DNA of 64,000 nt, from NCBI RefSeq assembly GCF_900100345.1, contig NZ_FMTT01000019.1, forward strand, positions 32,688 to 96,687, in the 5' to 3' direction. The DNA is from Paenibacillus tianmuensis. GTDB taxonomy: Bacteria; Bacillota; Bacilli; Paenibacillales; NBRC-103111. Both the position numbers and the translations under genes were made by a program. Shown one piece after another: positions 27,090-35,978 of the stretch (position 1 is its first letter; the number at the start of each line of letters is the position of its first letter). The notes beneath the pieces are model-generated. The model was not told the origin of the DNA and searched no databases. It worked only from the letters and a program-made list of their open reading frames with translations.

Positions 27090-27992
27090 ATGAAGGTCGC
27101 GATTACAGGGGGGACCGGCTTTGTCGGCAAACATTTGACCCAGTTGTTTTTACAAAAAAAAGATACGATAATCCTCATTTCACGGAAAAAGCGACGTTCG
27201 GATCATCCGTTGATTCGCCATATGACATGGGATGAACTGGAAAGTAACATGAAACCGTTGGAGGGTGTCGACGCGATCGTCAATCTGGCCGGGGAAACGA
27301 TCAATCAGCGCTGGACGGAGGAAGCCAAGAAGCGGATTCTGGAATCGCGTTTGGATGCGGTTAACCGCGTCCAAGCCCTTATCGAACAGCTGGATAAAAA
27401 GCCTGTGTTGGTGAATGCATCCGGGATATCGATCTATGGCACGTCGGAAACCGGGACGTTCACAGAGGAAAGCGAGCTGAGCGTGGAGGACTTTTTGTCC
27501 GGCGTCGTCGACCAATGGGAGATGCTGGCGGAGCATATCCCCGATACGCGCGTCGTTCTGCTTCGGATCGGACTTGTGCTCGGCAACGACGGAGGCGCCT
27601 TTCCAAAGATGAGCTTGCCGTTTAAGCTCGGTGTCGGCGGACGGGTCGGCAGCGGCCGTCAAATCATGTCGTGGATTCATATTGAAGACCTGTGTCGAAT
27701 GATTGAGTTCTGCATCGAGCACGAAGAGATCGAGGGGCCGGTCAATGCGACGGCGCCGATTCCGGTGACGAATGACCAGTTCGGACGCAGCTTGGCCAAA
27801 GCGCTCCGCCGACCGTACTGGTTTCCGGTTCCGGCATTTGTGCTGAAAGCGTTGTTCGGCGAATTGTCCGAGCTTTTGTTGAATGGTCAGCAAGTATTTC
27901 CGAAAGTCGTCACCGACCTCGGATTTCGGTATAACTATCCGGTGATCGATCATGCGCTGGAAAATCTGTTGCGGTCCGGCAAGAAAGGGTGA
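27090..27992 (+). CDS. TIGR01777-family epimerase/reductase
   Basis: A 300-residue extended short-chain dehydrogenase. It begins MKVAITGGTGFVGKHL, the NAD(P)-binding glycine motif, has VNLAGETINQRWTEEAKK near residue 65, LLRIGLVLG near residue 160 and the SWIHIEDL segment near residue 195, all marks of the TIGR01777/YfhF group. A C-terminal DUF1731-like tail carries PVPAFVLKALFGE and FPKVVTDLGFRY. The substrate is not known. GCGGAGGAA precedes ATG 27090; an open frame extends upstream but lacks a start signal. A TATAAT lies at 27045-27050. Confidence 0.88.
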   Translation: MKVAITGGTGFVGKHLTQLFLQKKDTIILISRKKRRSDHPLIRHMTWDELESNMKPLEGVDAIVNLAGETINQRWTEEAKKRILESRLDAVNRVQALIEQLDKKPVLVNASGISIYGTSETGTFTEESELSVEDFLSGVVDQWEMLAEHIPDTRVVLLRIGLVLGNDGGAFPKMSLPFKLGVGGRVGSGRQIMSWIHIEDLCRMIEFCIEHEEIEGPVNATAPIPVTNDQFGRSLAKALRRPYWFPVPAFVLKALFGELSELLLNGQQVFPKVVTDLGFRYNYPVIDHALENLLRSGKKG

Positions 27993-27999
27993 ACGCGAG

Positions 28000-28308
28000 A
28001 TGATCGAATACGGCAATCCGGACATCCGCGATCTGCGGTTCACGCGGTTTCGTTCCCGGGCAGAGGTGCGCAGCGAGCAGTGGATCGAAGTGGAAGTAAG
28101 TATGGAGCTGGCGGAGGACAGCGAGGCGCCGGAAGGGATCGTTGAACTGGGAGCGCTCATCGTCTGTACGCGCCGGGGAGACATCGTCGAAATCGTCCCG
28201 CAGGACGAAGGGAGAGACTGCGAGTACCAGTTTACGGAGCAGGAAAAAGCGCAGCTGCGAGAGTATTATGAGCGGGAAGTTCGGCCGACAGTGGAACATA
28301 TGCGCTAA
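28000..28308 (+). CDS. Hypothetical acidic protein
   Basis: A 102-residue soluble, acidic protein beginning eight bases after the epimerase stop with AAAGGGTGAA upstream. It has a strand-rich centre (ELGALIVCTRRGDIVEIVP) and a charged C-terminal helix (QEKAQLREYYEREVRP). There is no membrane segment and no motif I recognise. Tight spacing suggests translational coupling with the epimerase. It ends at a shared terminator with topB. Confidence 0.65.
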   Translation: MIEYGNPDIRDLRFTRFRSRAEVRSEQWIEVEVSMELAEDSEAPEGIVELGALIVCTRRGDIVEIVPQDEGRDCEYQFTEQEKAQLREYYEREVRPTVEHMR

Positions 28309-28344
28309 AAAAAGATTGAAGCCAAATGCGGCTTCAATCTTTTT
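28309..28344. terminator. Bidirectional terminator overlapping topB 3' end
   Basis: AAAAAGATTGAAGCC (28309-28323) pairs perfectly with GGCTTCAATCTTTTT (28330-28344). The right arm overlaps the last codons and stop of topB, so the convergent genes share one compact terminator. Confidence 0.9.
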
Positions 28345-30484
28345 CATTTTTCGCCATCGCGGCCTTCAGCGCTTCTTCCAGGCTGGAACCGAGCGAAACG
28401 TTATCGCTGTACTGCTTGGCAAGCTGGGCTTGCTGCCGCTTGGCTGCGCGTCCGCCGCCGCCGGATTCGCCGAGCATCTCGATCACGTTGCATGATCGAC
28501 ACTGCGCGTATTTGCCCGCTTTGCCCGTATGGATCTCCATCCGCTTGTGGCATTGCGGACAACGCTTGTTCGAAAGTGCAGGCTCCGCGGCCCGTTTATA
28601 TGAGCATTCCCGGTCGCTGCACACGAGCAGTTTGCCCCGCTTGCTCTTGATCTCTTGCAGCGGCTTGTCGCACTCGGGGCAGCGGGAATGGGTCAGATTA
28701 TGCGGCTTGTACTCCGCCTCACTCGCCTTGACCTCGCGGACAATGGCTTCGGTTTGTTTGCGGATGCTCTCCATGAACTTGCCGGCGTCGCCTTTGCCTT
28801 TGGAGATGCGCTCCAGTTCCTGCTCCCAGGCGGCTGTCAGCTCCGGGGAACGCAGCTCGGGTACGACGAGCTCGATCAACTGGGCGCCTTTGCCGGTTGG
28901 CTGGAGCGTGTTCATGCGGCGTTCGATCGTATCGGTCTGCAGCAGCTTCTCGATAATATCGGCACGGGTCGCCGGCGTACCGAGATTGTGCTTTTCCATC
29001 ACCGCAAGCAGCGCCGCCTCGGTGTAACGGCCCGGCGGCTTGGTTGTCTGCTTGTGCTGGTTGAGCCGGAACTCCTTCAGCTCCATTCCGAGCTGGAGCG
29101 GGGGCAGCGTTTGCCGGGAGGCCGGTTCGTCTTCGGCCGCCTCGTCGTCCTCGTCCGCTCCGGTCGATGCGGTTGCCTCATACAGCGCCTTCCAGCCCGC
29201 TTCTTTCACGATGCGCCCTTTGGCGTGGAAATGCTCTCCTCCGACCTCCAGCGTCACCGACGTCTCGTCATAGCGGAACGCCGGAGTGAATAACGCGATG
29301 AACCGGCGCACAATCAGGTCATACAGCTTGCGCTCCTCGGCTGTCAAATTGTGCAGCTGCGGGCGTTCGTCCGTCGGAATGATCGCATGGTGGTCCGATA
29401 TTTTGCTGTCGTCGACGACGCGCTTGGAGACCGGAAGCGGCTTCGAGAGCAGCGGTTTGATCCAAGGCGCGTAAGGCTGGACGTTCAAAGCCTTGAGCCG
29501 GTCGGGAAGCGTAGAGACCATGTCCGAGGACAAGTGCCGCGAATCGGTGCGCGGATACGTGACAAGCTTGTGCTGCTCATACAGCCGCTGGAGCACGTTC
29601 GATGTCTGCTTCGCGGTAAAGCCGTGCCGCTTGTTGGCATCGCGCTGCAGCTCGGTCAAATCATAGGCGAGCGGATGGGGCTCGCTCTTCTCCGTGACTT
29701 TAAGCTGCGTAACCTTGGCCGCTCGCGCTTTATTCAAGCGTTCGAGCAGCGCGTCGGCTGCGGCTTTATCGAACAGGCGTCCGTCCGGATGCGCCTGGCT
29801 CCGCCATACGGCCTGGAACGAGCCAAACTGCGCCCGCAGCATCCAATAGTCTTTCGACTGGAACGATTTGATCTCGCGCTCGCGGTCCATCATCGCCGCC
29901 AGCGTCGGCGTTTGCACGCGTCCGGCTGCCAGTTGGGCGTTATGCTTGCAGGTCAAGGCGCGTGTAATGTTGAGGCCGATCAGCCAATCCGCTTCCGCCC
30001 GGCAAACGGCGGAACGGTAAAGCGGGTCGTAAGACTGTCCCGGCTTCAGTGAGGCAAAGCCGTCGCGGATCGCCTTGTCCGTTTGCGAGGAAATCCAGAG
30101 CCGCTTGAACGGTTTTTTCCAATGAATCATTTCCATGATCCAGCGGGCGACCAGCTCGCCCTCGCGTCCGGCATCGGTTGCAATGATGAGCTGCTCCAGA
30201 TCGCCGCGCCGGGCAAGCTGCGCGATCGCCTTATATTGCGGCGTCGTTTCGCGAATGATTTTCAGCTTCATCCGCGAGGGGAGCAAAGGCAAATCCTCCA
30301 AATTCCAGTTTTTGTACTTTGGATCGTATTCCTCGGGCTCGGCCAGCGTGACCAAATGCCCTAATGCCCAGGTCACCACATAACCGGGGCCCTCCATATA
30401 ATGCTTATGCTTCTGCTGGCAGCCCAGAACGCGCGCGATTTCCTTGGCGACGCTCGGCTTTTCCGCTAATACGAGTGATTTCAT
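28334..30484 (-). CDS. topB: DNA topoisomerase III
   Basis: A 716-residue type IA topoisomerase. The Toprim domain opens the protein (SLVLAEKPSVAKEIARVLG, Glu near residue 7; ATDAGREGELV near residue 104). The catalytic Tyr lies in LVTYPRTDSRHLSS near residue 310, and AAGRVQTPTL is near residue 190. The C-terminus has zinc-finger-like Cys clusters (CPECDKPL, CSDREC, CPQCHKRM, CRSC). A Glu/Asp-rich insert lies near residue 450. It relaxes negatively supercoiled and single-strand-containing DNA and decatenates. It starts at ATG 30484 after AAAGGAGCC. It appears chromosomal; no conjugation genes are nearby. Confidence 0.93.
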   Translation of the reverse strand: MKSLVLAEKPSVAKEIARVLGCQQKHKHYMEGPGYVVTWALGHLVTLAEPEEYDPKYKNWNLEDLPLLPSRMKLKIIRETTPQYKAIAQLARRGDLEQLIIATDAGREGELVARWIMEMIHWKKPFKRLWISSQTDKAIRDGFASLKPGQSYDPLYRSAVCRAEADWLIGLNITRALTCKHNAQLAAGRVQTPTLAAMMDREREIKSFQSKDYWMLRAQFGSFQAVWRSQAHPDGRLFDKAAADALLERLNKARAAKVTQLKVTEKSEPHPLAYDLTELQRDANKRHGFTAKQTSNVLQRLYEQHKLVTYPRTDSRHLSSDMVSTLPDRLKALNVQPYAPWIKPLLSKPLPVSKRVVDDSKISDHHAIIPTDERPQLHNLTAEERKLYDLIVRRFIALFTPAFRYDETSVTLEVGGEHFHAKGRIVKEAGWKALYEATASTGADEDDEAAEDEPASRQTLPPLQLGMELKEFRLNQHKQTTKPPGRYTEAALLAVMEKHNLGTPATRADIIEKLLQTDTIERRMNTLQPTGKGAQLIELVVPELRSPELTAAWEQELERISKGKGDAGKFMESIRKQTEAIVREVKASEAEYKPHNLTHSRCPECDKPLQEIKSKRGKLLVCSDRECSYKRAAEPALSNKRCPQCHKRMEIHTGKAGKYAQCRSCNVIEMLGESGGGGRAAKRQQAQLAKQYSDNVSLGSSLEEALKAAMAKNEKD

Positions 30485-30603
30485 GACAGGCTCCTTTCAA
30501 CGGGGGTCGTTTAGTCTTAATACAATAGCACGAAAGTCCTAACACTTTTTTAATACGTGTCTGCTATGATCGACAACACAGAGAAATAGAGGGGGTGCGG
30601 TCT

Positions 30604-32163
30604 GTGTTCCAATTATTCATCGCTAATTTGGCATTATTAACTGCATTTATGTTTTTGTCAAGCCGCCTCCTGCGCAACCATGAACGGAAGCCGTTTCTAC
30701 CCGCTAAGTTTCGTTTCGTTATCGGAGGGGCGCACGGGTTTTTTGGCATTTTACTGATGTTCTTCAGCGTCAGGATCGACGGGACGACAATTCTCGATTT
30801 TCGGCAGATCGCCATTATCGCGGCAGCGCATTTCGGGGGGATCTACGCTTCGGCTGTGGCGGGCCTGATCATCGCCACCGGCCGGATTGCGATGTTCGGG
30901 GTGACTCCGTCTTCTCTGACGGCAGCCACGACAGCCGTGCTTCTCGGCCTGATCAGCGGTATCCTTGCGAAGCGTATTACGGATTATTGGAAAAAATGGC
31001 TGTTTTCCATCGCGGCAAGCATTGGAGTCATCACCTTCAGTTTGTTCTTCCTGCTCGGATGGCAAAGCTGGAAAGTAAACCTTTATTTTGTCGCGGTCAT
31101 TTTGTCTGGCGGTCTGTTCGTCGCATACCTGATCCGCTATTTGACCGATGCCAACCGTCTCGTCTATCAATTGGAGGAAAGCGAAGCCAAGTACCGGCGA
31201 TCATTTACGCTGCAGGAAGCGATTTTTCGCTCGGCGACGGGCGTTGCGATTATTTTTACCGACCCGGCCGGTGTCGCTAAAGTGTTCAATCCCGGAGCGG
31301 AACGAATGTTCGGAATTCCTGCCGACGAAGCCATCGGACGGCGGGTTCCAGGCACGATCGTGGAGCCAAAGGAGTTTGCGCTTAGAAAACAGGAGCTCCA
31401 GCGTCAGTCAGGACGACCGGTGGATGATCTGGAGGTGTTCGTAGTAGGCTTGTCCGAAGGGAAAGGCCATGAACAGGAATGGACCTTCGTCCGGCGCAAC
31501 GGAGAACGGTTTCACGTCCACCTGATGCTCAGCGAAGTGAGAGAACGCGGGGACGGCTTGCTTGGCTATTTGGCGATCATCGTCGACAGGACGGAGTCGA
31601 AGCAGGCTGAAGAGACCATGATGCAGGCTAACCGCATGCTGGAGCAGCTATCGCGCCGCGACGGGCTGACCGGAGTAGCCAACCGCCGGGCGTTCGACGA
31701 ATTTCTTGATGCGGCCTGGGCCAAAGCGGCGATGTATTCGCAGTCGCTATCCGTCATAATGCTCGACATCGATTGCTTCAAAGCGTATAACGATACGTAC
31801 GGCCATCAAGGCGGAGACGCTTGTCTGAAACAGGTTGCAGGCGCTCTGCAGCGAGTCGTCGGCAACATGGACGGTCTCGCTGCCCGCTATGGCGGGGAGG
31901 AGTTTGTGGTCATTCTGACGGCATGCAGAAGGCTGCAAGCCGCCGCCGTGGCGGAGAGCATCCGCCGGGAAGTGGAAGCGCTTCGCATCCGGCATATCGG
32001 ATCGTCGGTGTCCGAGTACGTCACCGTCAGCGTCGGTACTGCTTCGTCCATTCCGTATGCGGGGCTCTCGCCGCTCGAATTGGTCGGCATGGCGGACAAG
32101 GCGCTGTACCGGGCCAAGCAGGAGGGTCGCAACCGGAGCGAAAGCTATCAGCCGGGGAACTGA
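30604..32163 (+). CDS. Membrane PAS-GGDEF diguanylate cyclase
   Basis: About 519 residues. Six or so N-terminal helices (to about residue 185) resemble a 5TM-5TMR-LYT sensor, with DFRQIAIIAAAHFGG in the third segment. A PAS domain follows (about residues 195-335), then GGDEF (about 345-515) with an intact RYGGEEF active site and DGLTGVANRRAF. The inhibitory RxxD site usually found just before the active loop is not visible, so product feedback may be missing. It makes cyclic di-GMP, a signal for surface life. GTG 30604 is preferred because AGAGGGGG lies about ten bases upstream. It diverges from topB. Confidence 0.88.
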   Translation: MFQLFIANLALLTAFMFLSSRLLRNHERKPFLPAKFRFVIGGAHGFFGILLMFFSVRIDGTTILDFRQIAIIAAAHFGGIYASAVAGLIIATGRIAMFGVTPSSLTAATTAVLLGLISGILAKRITDYWKKWLFSIAASIGVITFSLFFLLGWQSWKVNLYFVAVILSGGLFVAYLIRYLTDANRLVYQLEESEAKYRRSFTLQEAIFRSATGVAIIFTDPAGVAKVFNPGAERMFGIPADEAIGRRVPGTIVEPKEFALRKQELQRQSGRPVDDLEVFVVGLSEGKGHEQEWTFVRRNGERFHVHLMLSEVRERGDGLLGYLAIIVDRTESKQAEETMMQANRMLEQLSRRDGLTGVANRRAFDEFLDAAWAKAAMYSQSLSVIMLDIDCFKAYNDTYGHQGGDACLKQVAGALQRVVGNMDGLAARYGGEEFVVILTACRRLQAAAVAESIRREVEALRIRHIGSSVSEYVTVSVGTASSIPYAGLSPLELVGMADKALYRAKQEGRNRSESYQPGN

Positions 32164-32179
32164 CCGGAGAGCGCCGGGG

Positions 32180-32350
32180 CTAGCGGCGCAAATAGAGCTG
32201 TCGGCCGCTTGTTATAGTAGCTGACGCTGGATATCCGGCGCGTTCGGCGATTTCCTTCATCGTCAACTGCTCCAGCTCGTCCGGCAAATTCGACATAGAC
32301 TGTTCGTATAGCGTTTTCGCCGGGGGCGGGAGAGCTCTTCTTTTTTTTGC
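32180..32350 (-). pseudogene. Possible decayed HTH regulator fragment
   Basis: On the minus strand about 50 codons read like part of a TetR-type helix-turn-helix: ELEQLTMKEIAERAGYP, then the frame is lost; the neighbouring frame continues with SVSYYNKRPTAL. A one-base change would join them. No start codon, ribosome binding site or remaining ligand domain is seen. The rest of the 380-bp gap (32164-32544) is AT-rich, with TTGAAA and TATTAT boxes that could serve the downstream secreted protein but no convincing pair. Confidence 0.3.
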
Positions 32351-32544
32351 GGCGGTTTTTGTTGAAATATTTAGAATTCTTTAGCAAAAAACTATTTATT
32401 TCTAGAAGAAATGGGTGGTATTATTTGGGGGAATAGTGAAGTAAAGGGGGTGCGGAGATTTTCATCGCTTAAGCGTTGCCGGAGTTAGCTTGATTCACGC
32501 ATCTTGGCTCAGACGGAAAATCCAAAACCAAGAGGAGGATCTTC

Positions 32545-33816
32545 ATGAAAAAGCTATCGATCAGCGCATTGTTCTTATTCTTTCTCGCACATATTGCTTT
32601 TACTTTCCCCGGATCGGCGGAAGAACTTCAGCCGCCCCAAGCTTCATCCGGAAGCGGCACGCAAATATCGGGCGATATCGGCCAAGATACGGTATGGACC
32701 AAAGCCAGCAGTCCCTACATCGTGACGACAACGGTTCTCATCTATGATAACGTCACACTATCCATCGAGCCGGGTGTTGTTGTCAAGTTCCGTGATAATA
32801 CGCAGCTCAGAGTGCTAGGAAACTTGCTCGTGAACGGCACGCAAAACGAACCGGTCTTATTCGGCCCGGAAACCCCGCAGTCCGTTCCAAGCTGGAAAGG
32901 ATTGGACCTGGAATATATCGATACGAATACCGTCCGAATCAAGCATGCCGAATTTACCGGCGCCACTGCGGCCATTGACGCCGGAACCTACCCCATCGTT
33001 AACAAGAACCCTGCGATTATCGATCATGTCAAGTTCACAAACAATCAGACTGCACTGTACGGAGATATCAAAAACTTTAACGTAGCTTCATCAGTATTTG
33101 AAAATAACGGTACGGCGATTCGAGGCAGCCGGATCTTTGTCTATGACAGCCTTATCCGCAATAACGGAGGAGGGGTGACGGACCTTGGGGACTCCGAGGA
33201 ACGAAAGGATAAGGATAATATAGTCGTCAAAAGCCGCATCGAAGGAAACCGTTCGTATGGACTCAAGGGCTCGGGAGCCATATACGATTCCATTGTTACA
33301 GGGAATGCGTACGGCGCTTATGTCGACCGCGTTTTCAACGGCATGTTCGGAACGATTTCTATATATCTATATGATACCAAGGTGAGTGGCAATCAAATCG
33401 GTTTGCTCAGCACGACGGGAGATCCGGAAAATACGATCCGTTTCAAGCGCGGAGAACTATCCGATAACGCAGTCGGCTTTGACGGAGCGATTCCTGTGAC
33501 CGAAAGTAATATACTTCGCAACGGGTGGAACGGCGTAATCAACACCTATAATAGCTCGGACCCTGTACCGCTTCAAAACAATTATTGGGGAACGACCGAC
33601 GAGCAGGAGGTCGCTTCGAAGCTTAAACTGGGCAGCGATATACAGGTGAATTATGTTCCTTTGGCAACGGCGCCCTTCGAGGCTCCGGCGGATGCTCCTG
33701 TGTGGCCTGCGAATAGCGAACTGAAGCTTGAAGGGAAGGGGATTGTCGGCAAAATTATTTTAAGTTGCCTCGGGCCGGACTCTATTACCTGCTGTATCGA
33801 AACGGAGAATTGCTAA
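32545..33816 (+). CDS. Secreted parallel beta-helix protein, 5' part of a split gene
   Basis: A 423-residue frame starting at ATG 32545 after AGAGGAGGA. A Sec signal peptide covers about residues 1-28 (hydrophobic core LFLFFLAHIAFTF). Residues 40-370 form repeats of a right-handed parallel beta-helix, with stacked Asn and Gly turns (NNQTAL, ENNGTAIRGS, GNRSYGLKGS, NNYWGT), as in surface polysaccharide-binding or lyase-like proteins. A first FnIII-like segment starts near residue 385 (VWPANSELKLEG) but runs out of frame after ILS at about 33765. The frame then ends within 17 codons. Restoring one G near 33767 gives SWPRAGLYYLLYRNGE and joins the next frame. Confidence 0.75.
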   Translation: MKKLSISALFLFFLAHIAFTFPGSAEELQPPQASSGSGTQISGDIGQDTVWTKASSPYIVTTTVLIYDNVTLSIEPGVVVKFRDNTQLRVLGNLLVNGTQNEPVLFGPETPQSVPSWKGLDLEYIDTNTVRIKHAEFTGATAAIDAGTYPIVNKNPAIIDHVKFTNNQTALYGDIKNFNVASSVFENNGTAIRGSRIFVYDSLIRNNGGGVTDLGDSEERKDKDNIVVKSRIEGNRSYGLKGSGAIYDSIVTGNAYGAYVDRVFNGMFGTISIYLYDTKVSGNQIGLLSTTGDPENTIRFKRGELSDNAVGFDGAIPVTESNILRNGWNGVINTYNSSDPVPLQNNYWGTTDEQEVASKLKLGSDIQVNYVPLATAPFEAPADAPVWPANSELKLEGKGIVGKIILSCLGPDSITCCIETENC

Positions 33817-35810
33817 CACCTGTGATTACGGACAATTATACCGAGACCTTTACCGATACTATGCTGTCTCCCGGCCAGACGTATGAATACGAGGTATTCG
33901 CGGTAAGTCGCTCCGGTATCGTGAGCACGAATGCTTTGAAAGCAACTTTTAATGACAATACATTTCCACCTGCGGCTTGGCCGGCAGGCAGCCGATTGGA
34001 AGCGAAGGAGTGGAAAAAAGATAGTGTTAATCTAACTTGGACACCAGCGGAAAATGCAAAGGAATATCGGGTGTACCAGGACGGCAACTTGCTTGGCACG
34101 GAGTTGGGTAACCGCAATACGTATTTTGTTGACCAACTTACTCCAGGAACAACCTATACTTTCAAAGTGGAAGCGGGCAATGAAACCGGCAAATGGACGA
34201 CTAGCGGTCCCCAATTAACCATAACGAAGGACAATGGCGATCAAGAACCACCTAACATTAGCAGTGTGCAGCCAACCGACAATGCGGTGGTATATACTCC
34301 TAATCCGGTGATATCGGCTGTTGTGTCCGACAGAGGGGTAGGAGCGCGGTCAGGAATCGCGGTGTATCTTGATGAGGAATGCCTCGATGGTATAAAAGAA
34401 GATGTGGAGAAGGGGACTGTGAAGGTACTGACTTATGGGTTGAGCAACGGCAAGCATACATTGCGGATTAGAGCAGATGATCTGGTGGGAAATAAAGCGG
34501 AGACGATCACAAGTTTCACTGTAGCCTTTGAGCCAGACGGACCGGTATGGCCCGAGGGCAGCACGCTGAGTGTGTCGAAGGTGACGTCGTCGTCGCTGAC
34601 CTTGAACTGGGCGCCTGCACAAGGGGCGACAGGATATCGGATTTACCAAGACGGAAGCGTCGTGGACTCGGTTTACGGTGAAGTTTATTCCTATACCGTG
34701 ACGGGACTGCAGCCGCAAGCGTGGTATATGTTCTCCGTCGAAGCTTTCGATGGAGTGGGGCGCATTAGCCAGAAGAGTCTGACAAAAAAGGCGTGGACGG
34801 AAATTCCAATAGAGCTTTGGCCGCCAGACAGCCGGTTGGAAGCGCAGGAGTGGGGAAAAGACAGTGCTATCTTATCTTGGACGCCGGCGAAAAATGTAAA
34901 ATATTATCAGTTGTATAAAAACGGCATACCGATTGACACCTTGTTTAGTCACGAGACAAAGAGAGAGGTTAACGGTCTTGTTCCCGGCACGGCCTACACC
35001 TTCAAAGTGGAGGCTAGAGACATTGGAGCATGGACCAGCGGCGGTCCCGAATTAACAATGACGAAGGGCGACGGCGACCTGGAGCCTCCTGTCATTAGCG
35101 ATGTCCGGCCAGCCGATCAGGCGGTAGTCTATACTCCTGATCCCGTGATATCGGCTGTCATTACCGACAGCGGGGTAGGGGTGTACGCAACCATGGTTAC
35201 TGTTGACGGTCAATCTTTGCCATATACAAGGTATAATACCGAGACTCGTACCATGACGGCATCCGCCCACGGGTTAAGCATCGGCAGGCATACATTGGAA
35301 ATTGTTTCATGGGACAAAGTGAACAATAGGGCGGAGTCGATCACCAGCTTCATCGTAGCTCCTGCGCCGAGCGGGCCGGTATGGCCCGAGGGCAGCACAT
35401 TAACCGCGTCGAATGTGACGTCGTCGTCGCTGACTTTGAGCTGGACGTTGGCGCAAGGGGCGACGGGGTATCGCATTTACCGAGACGGCAGCGTCGCGGG
35501 CTCGGTTTACGGCAGCGTCTATTCCTATGACGTAGGGAGATTGCAGCCGGATACGACGTATACGTTTACCGTCGAAGCTGTGGATGCGGCAGGCAATGTC
35601 AGCCTGAATAATCCAGTGACAACGGTGAAGACGAAAGCAGCTCAAGGAACGACGCAGGCATTCCGCCTGCGGGCCTGGCCCGGCTTTTTGAACGCTGGCT
35701 TCGCAACACGTGTCGGACCGCCGGGGTACGACAGTCTGTACGATTTGAACAATGATGGCGTGATCGACGGTACGGATGTGCAGTTCGTAGCGGACAAAAT
35801 CGCCGGTTAA
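33765..35810 (+). CDS. FnIII/Ig-like repeats and dockerin-like end, 3' part of split gene
   Basis: A 681-residue frame whose TTG start has no ribosome binding site; it is best seen as the continuation of the preceding frame. It contains the rest of FnIII 1, then FnIII 2 (from about 33975), an Ig-like domain (about 34240-34530), FnIII 3 (about 34540), FnIII 4 (about 34814), a second Ig-like domain (about 35085-35370) and FnIII 5 (about 35380-35640). Each FnIII opens with a WP-x2-S-x-L motif. The C-terminus has one EF-hand-like loop, DLNNDGVIDGTD, as in half a dockerin. The whole protein would be a large secreted surface or cellulosome-like adhesin. Confidence 0.7.
   Translation: MPRAGLYYLLYRNGELLTPVITDNYTETFTDTMLSPGQTYEYEVFAVSRSGIVSTNALKATFNDNTFPPAAWPAGSRLEAKEWKKDSVNLTWTPAENAKEYRVYQDGNLLGTELGNRNTYFVDQLTPGTTYTFKVEAGNETGKWTTSGPQLTITKDNGDQEPPNISSVQPTDNAVVYTPNPVISAVVSDRGVGARSGIAVYLDEECLDGIKEDVEKGTVKVLTYGLSNGKHTLRIRADDLVGNKAETITSFTVAFEPDGPVWPEGSTLSVSKVTSSSLTLNWAPAQGATGYRIYQDGSVVDSVYGEVYSYTVTGLQPQAWYMFSVEAFDGVGRISQKSLTKKAWTEIPIELWPPDSRLEAQEWGKDSAILSWTPAKNVKYYQLYKNGIPIDTLFSHETKREVNGLVPGTAYTFKVEARDIGAWTSGGPELTMTKGDGDLEPPVISDVRPADQAVVYTPDPVISAVITDSGVGVYATMVTVDGQSLPYTRYNTETRTMTASAHGLSIGRHTLEIVSWDKVNNRAESITSFIVAPAPSGPVWPEGSTLTASNVTSSSLTLSWTLAQGATGYRIYRDGSVAGSVYGSVYSYDVGRLQPDTTYTFTVEAVDAAGNVSLNNPVTTVKTKAAQGTTQAFRLRAWPGFLNAGFATRVGPPGYDSLYDLNNDGVIDGTDVQFVADKIAG
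33974..35640 (+). repeat. Internal tandem duplication, unit about 840 bp
   Basis: Unit 1 (about 33974-34800) and unit 2 (about 34814-35640) share long near-identical stretches, for example around 34542 and 35376 and around 33991 and 34831, offset 834-840 bp. Each unit encodes FnIII, Ig-like, FnIII. The similarity at DNA level points to a fairly recent in-frame duplication. Confidence 0.75.
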
Positions 35811-35829
35811 GACTTTATTTTTTCTTCCG

Positions 35830-35862
35830 CCGGAACGGTAACGTTCCGGTTCGCTTTTGTTT
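35830..35862 (+). terminator. Terminator after the surface protein
   Basis: CCGGAACG (35830-35837) pairs with CGTTCCGG (35842-35849), followed by TTCGCTTTTGTTT. Confidence 0.75.
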
Positions 35863-35925
35863 ACCGGATTACGTCGCAGCGGATTCGTCCACCCGCATTG
35901 CCGGATGCCGTCCGGTGTGAGATTG

Positions 35926-35934
35926 TGATATAAT
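35926..35934 (+). promoter_or_regulatory. Extended -10 promoter of methyltransferase gene
   Basis: TGATATAAT fits TGnTATAAT and lies 44 bp before ATG 35979. No clear -35 is present. Confidence 0.5.
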
Positions 35935-35978
35935 GATCGGATAAACGCCACCATTTGGAAGCGAGTGAAGCGCAAAGC

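Noticed and set aside
28334..30484. topB as a sign of an integrative conjugative element
   Set aside because: No relaxase, type IV secretion, integrase or attachment repeat was seen nearby, and flanking genes look chromosomal.
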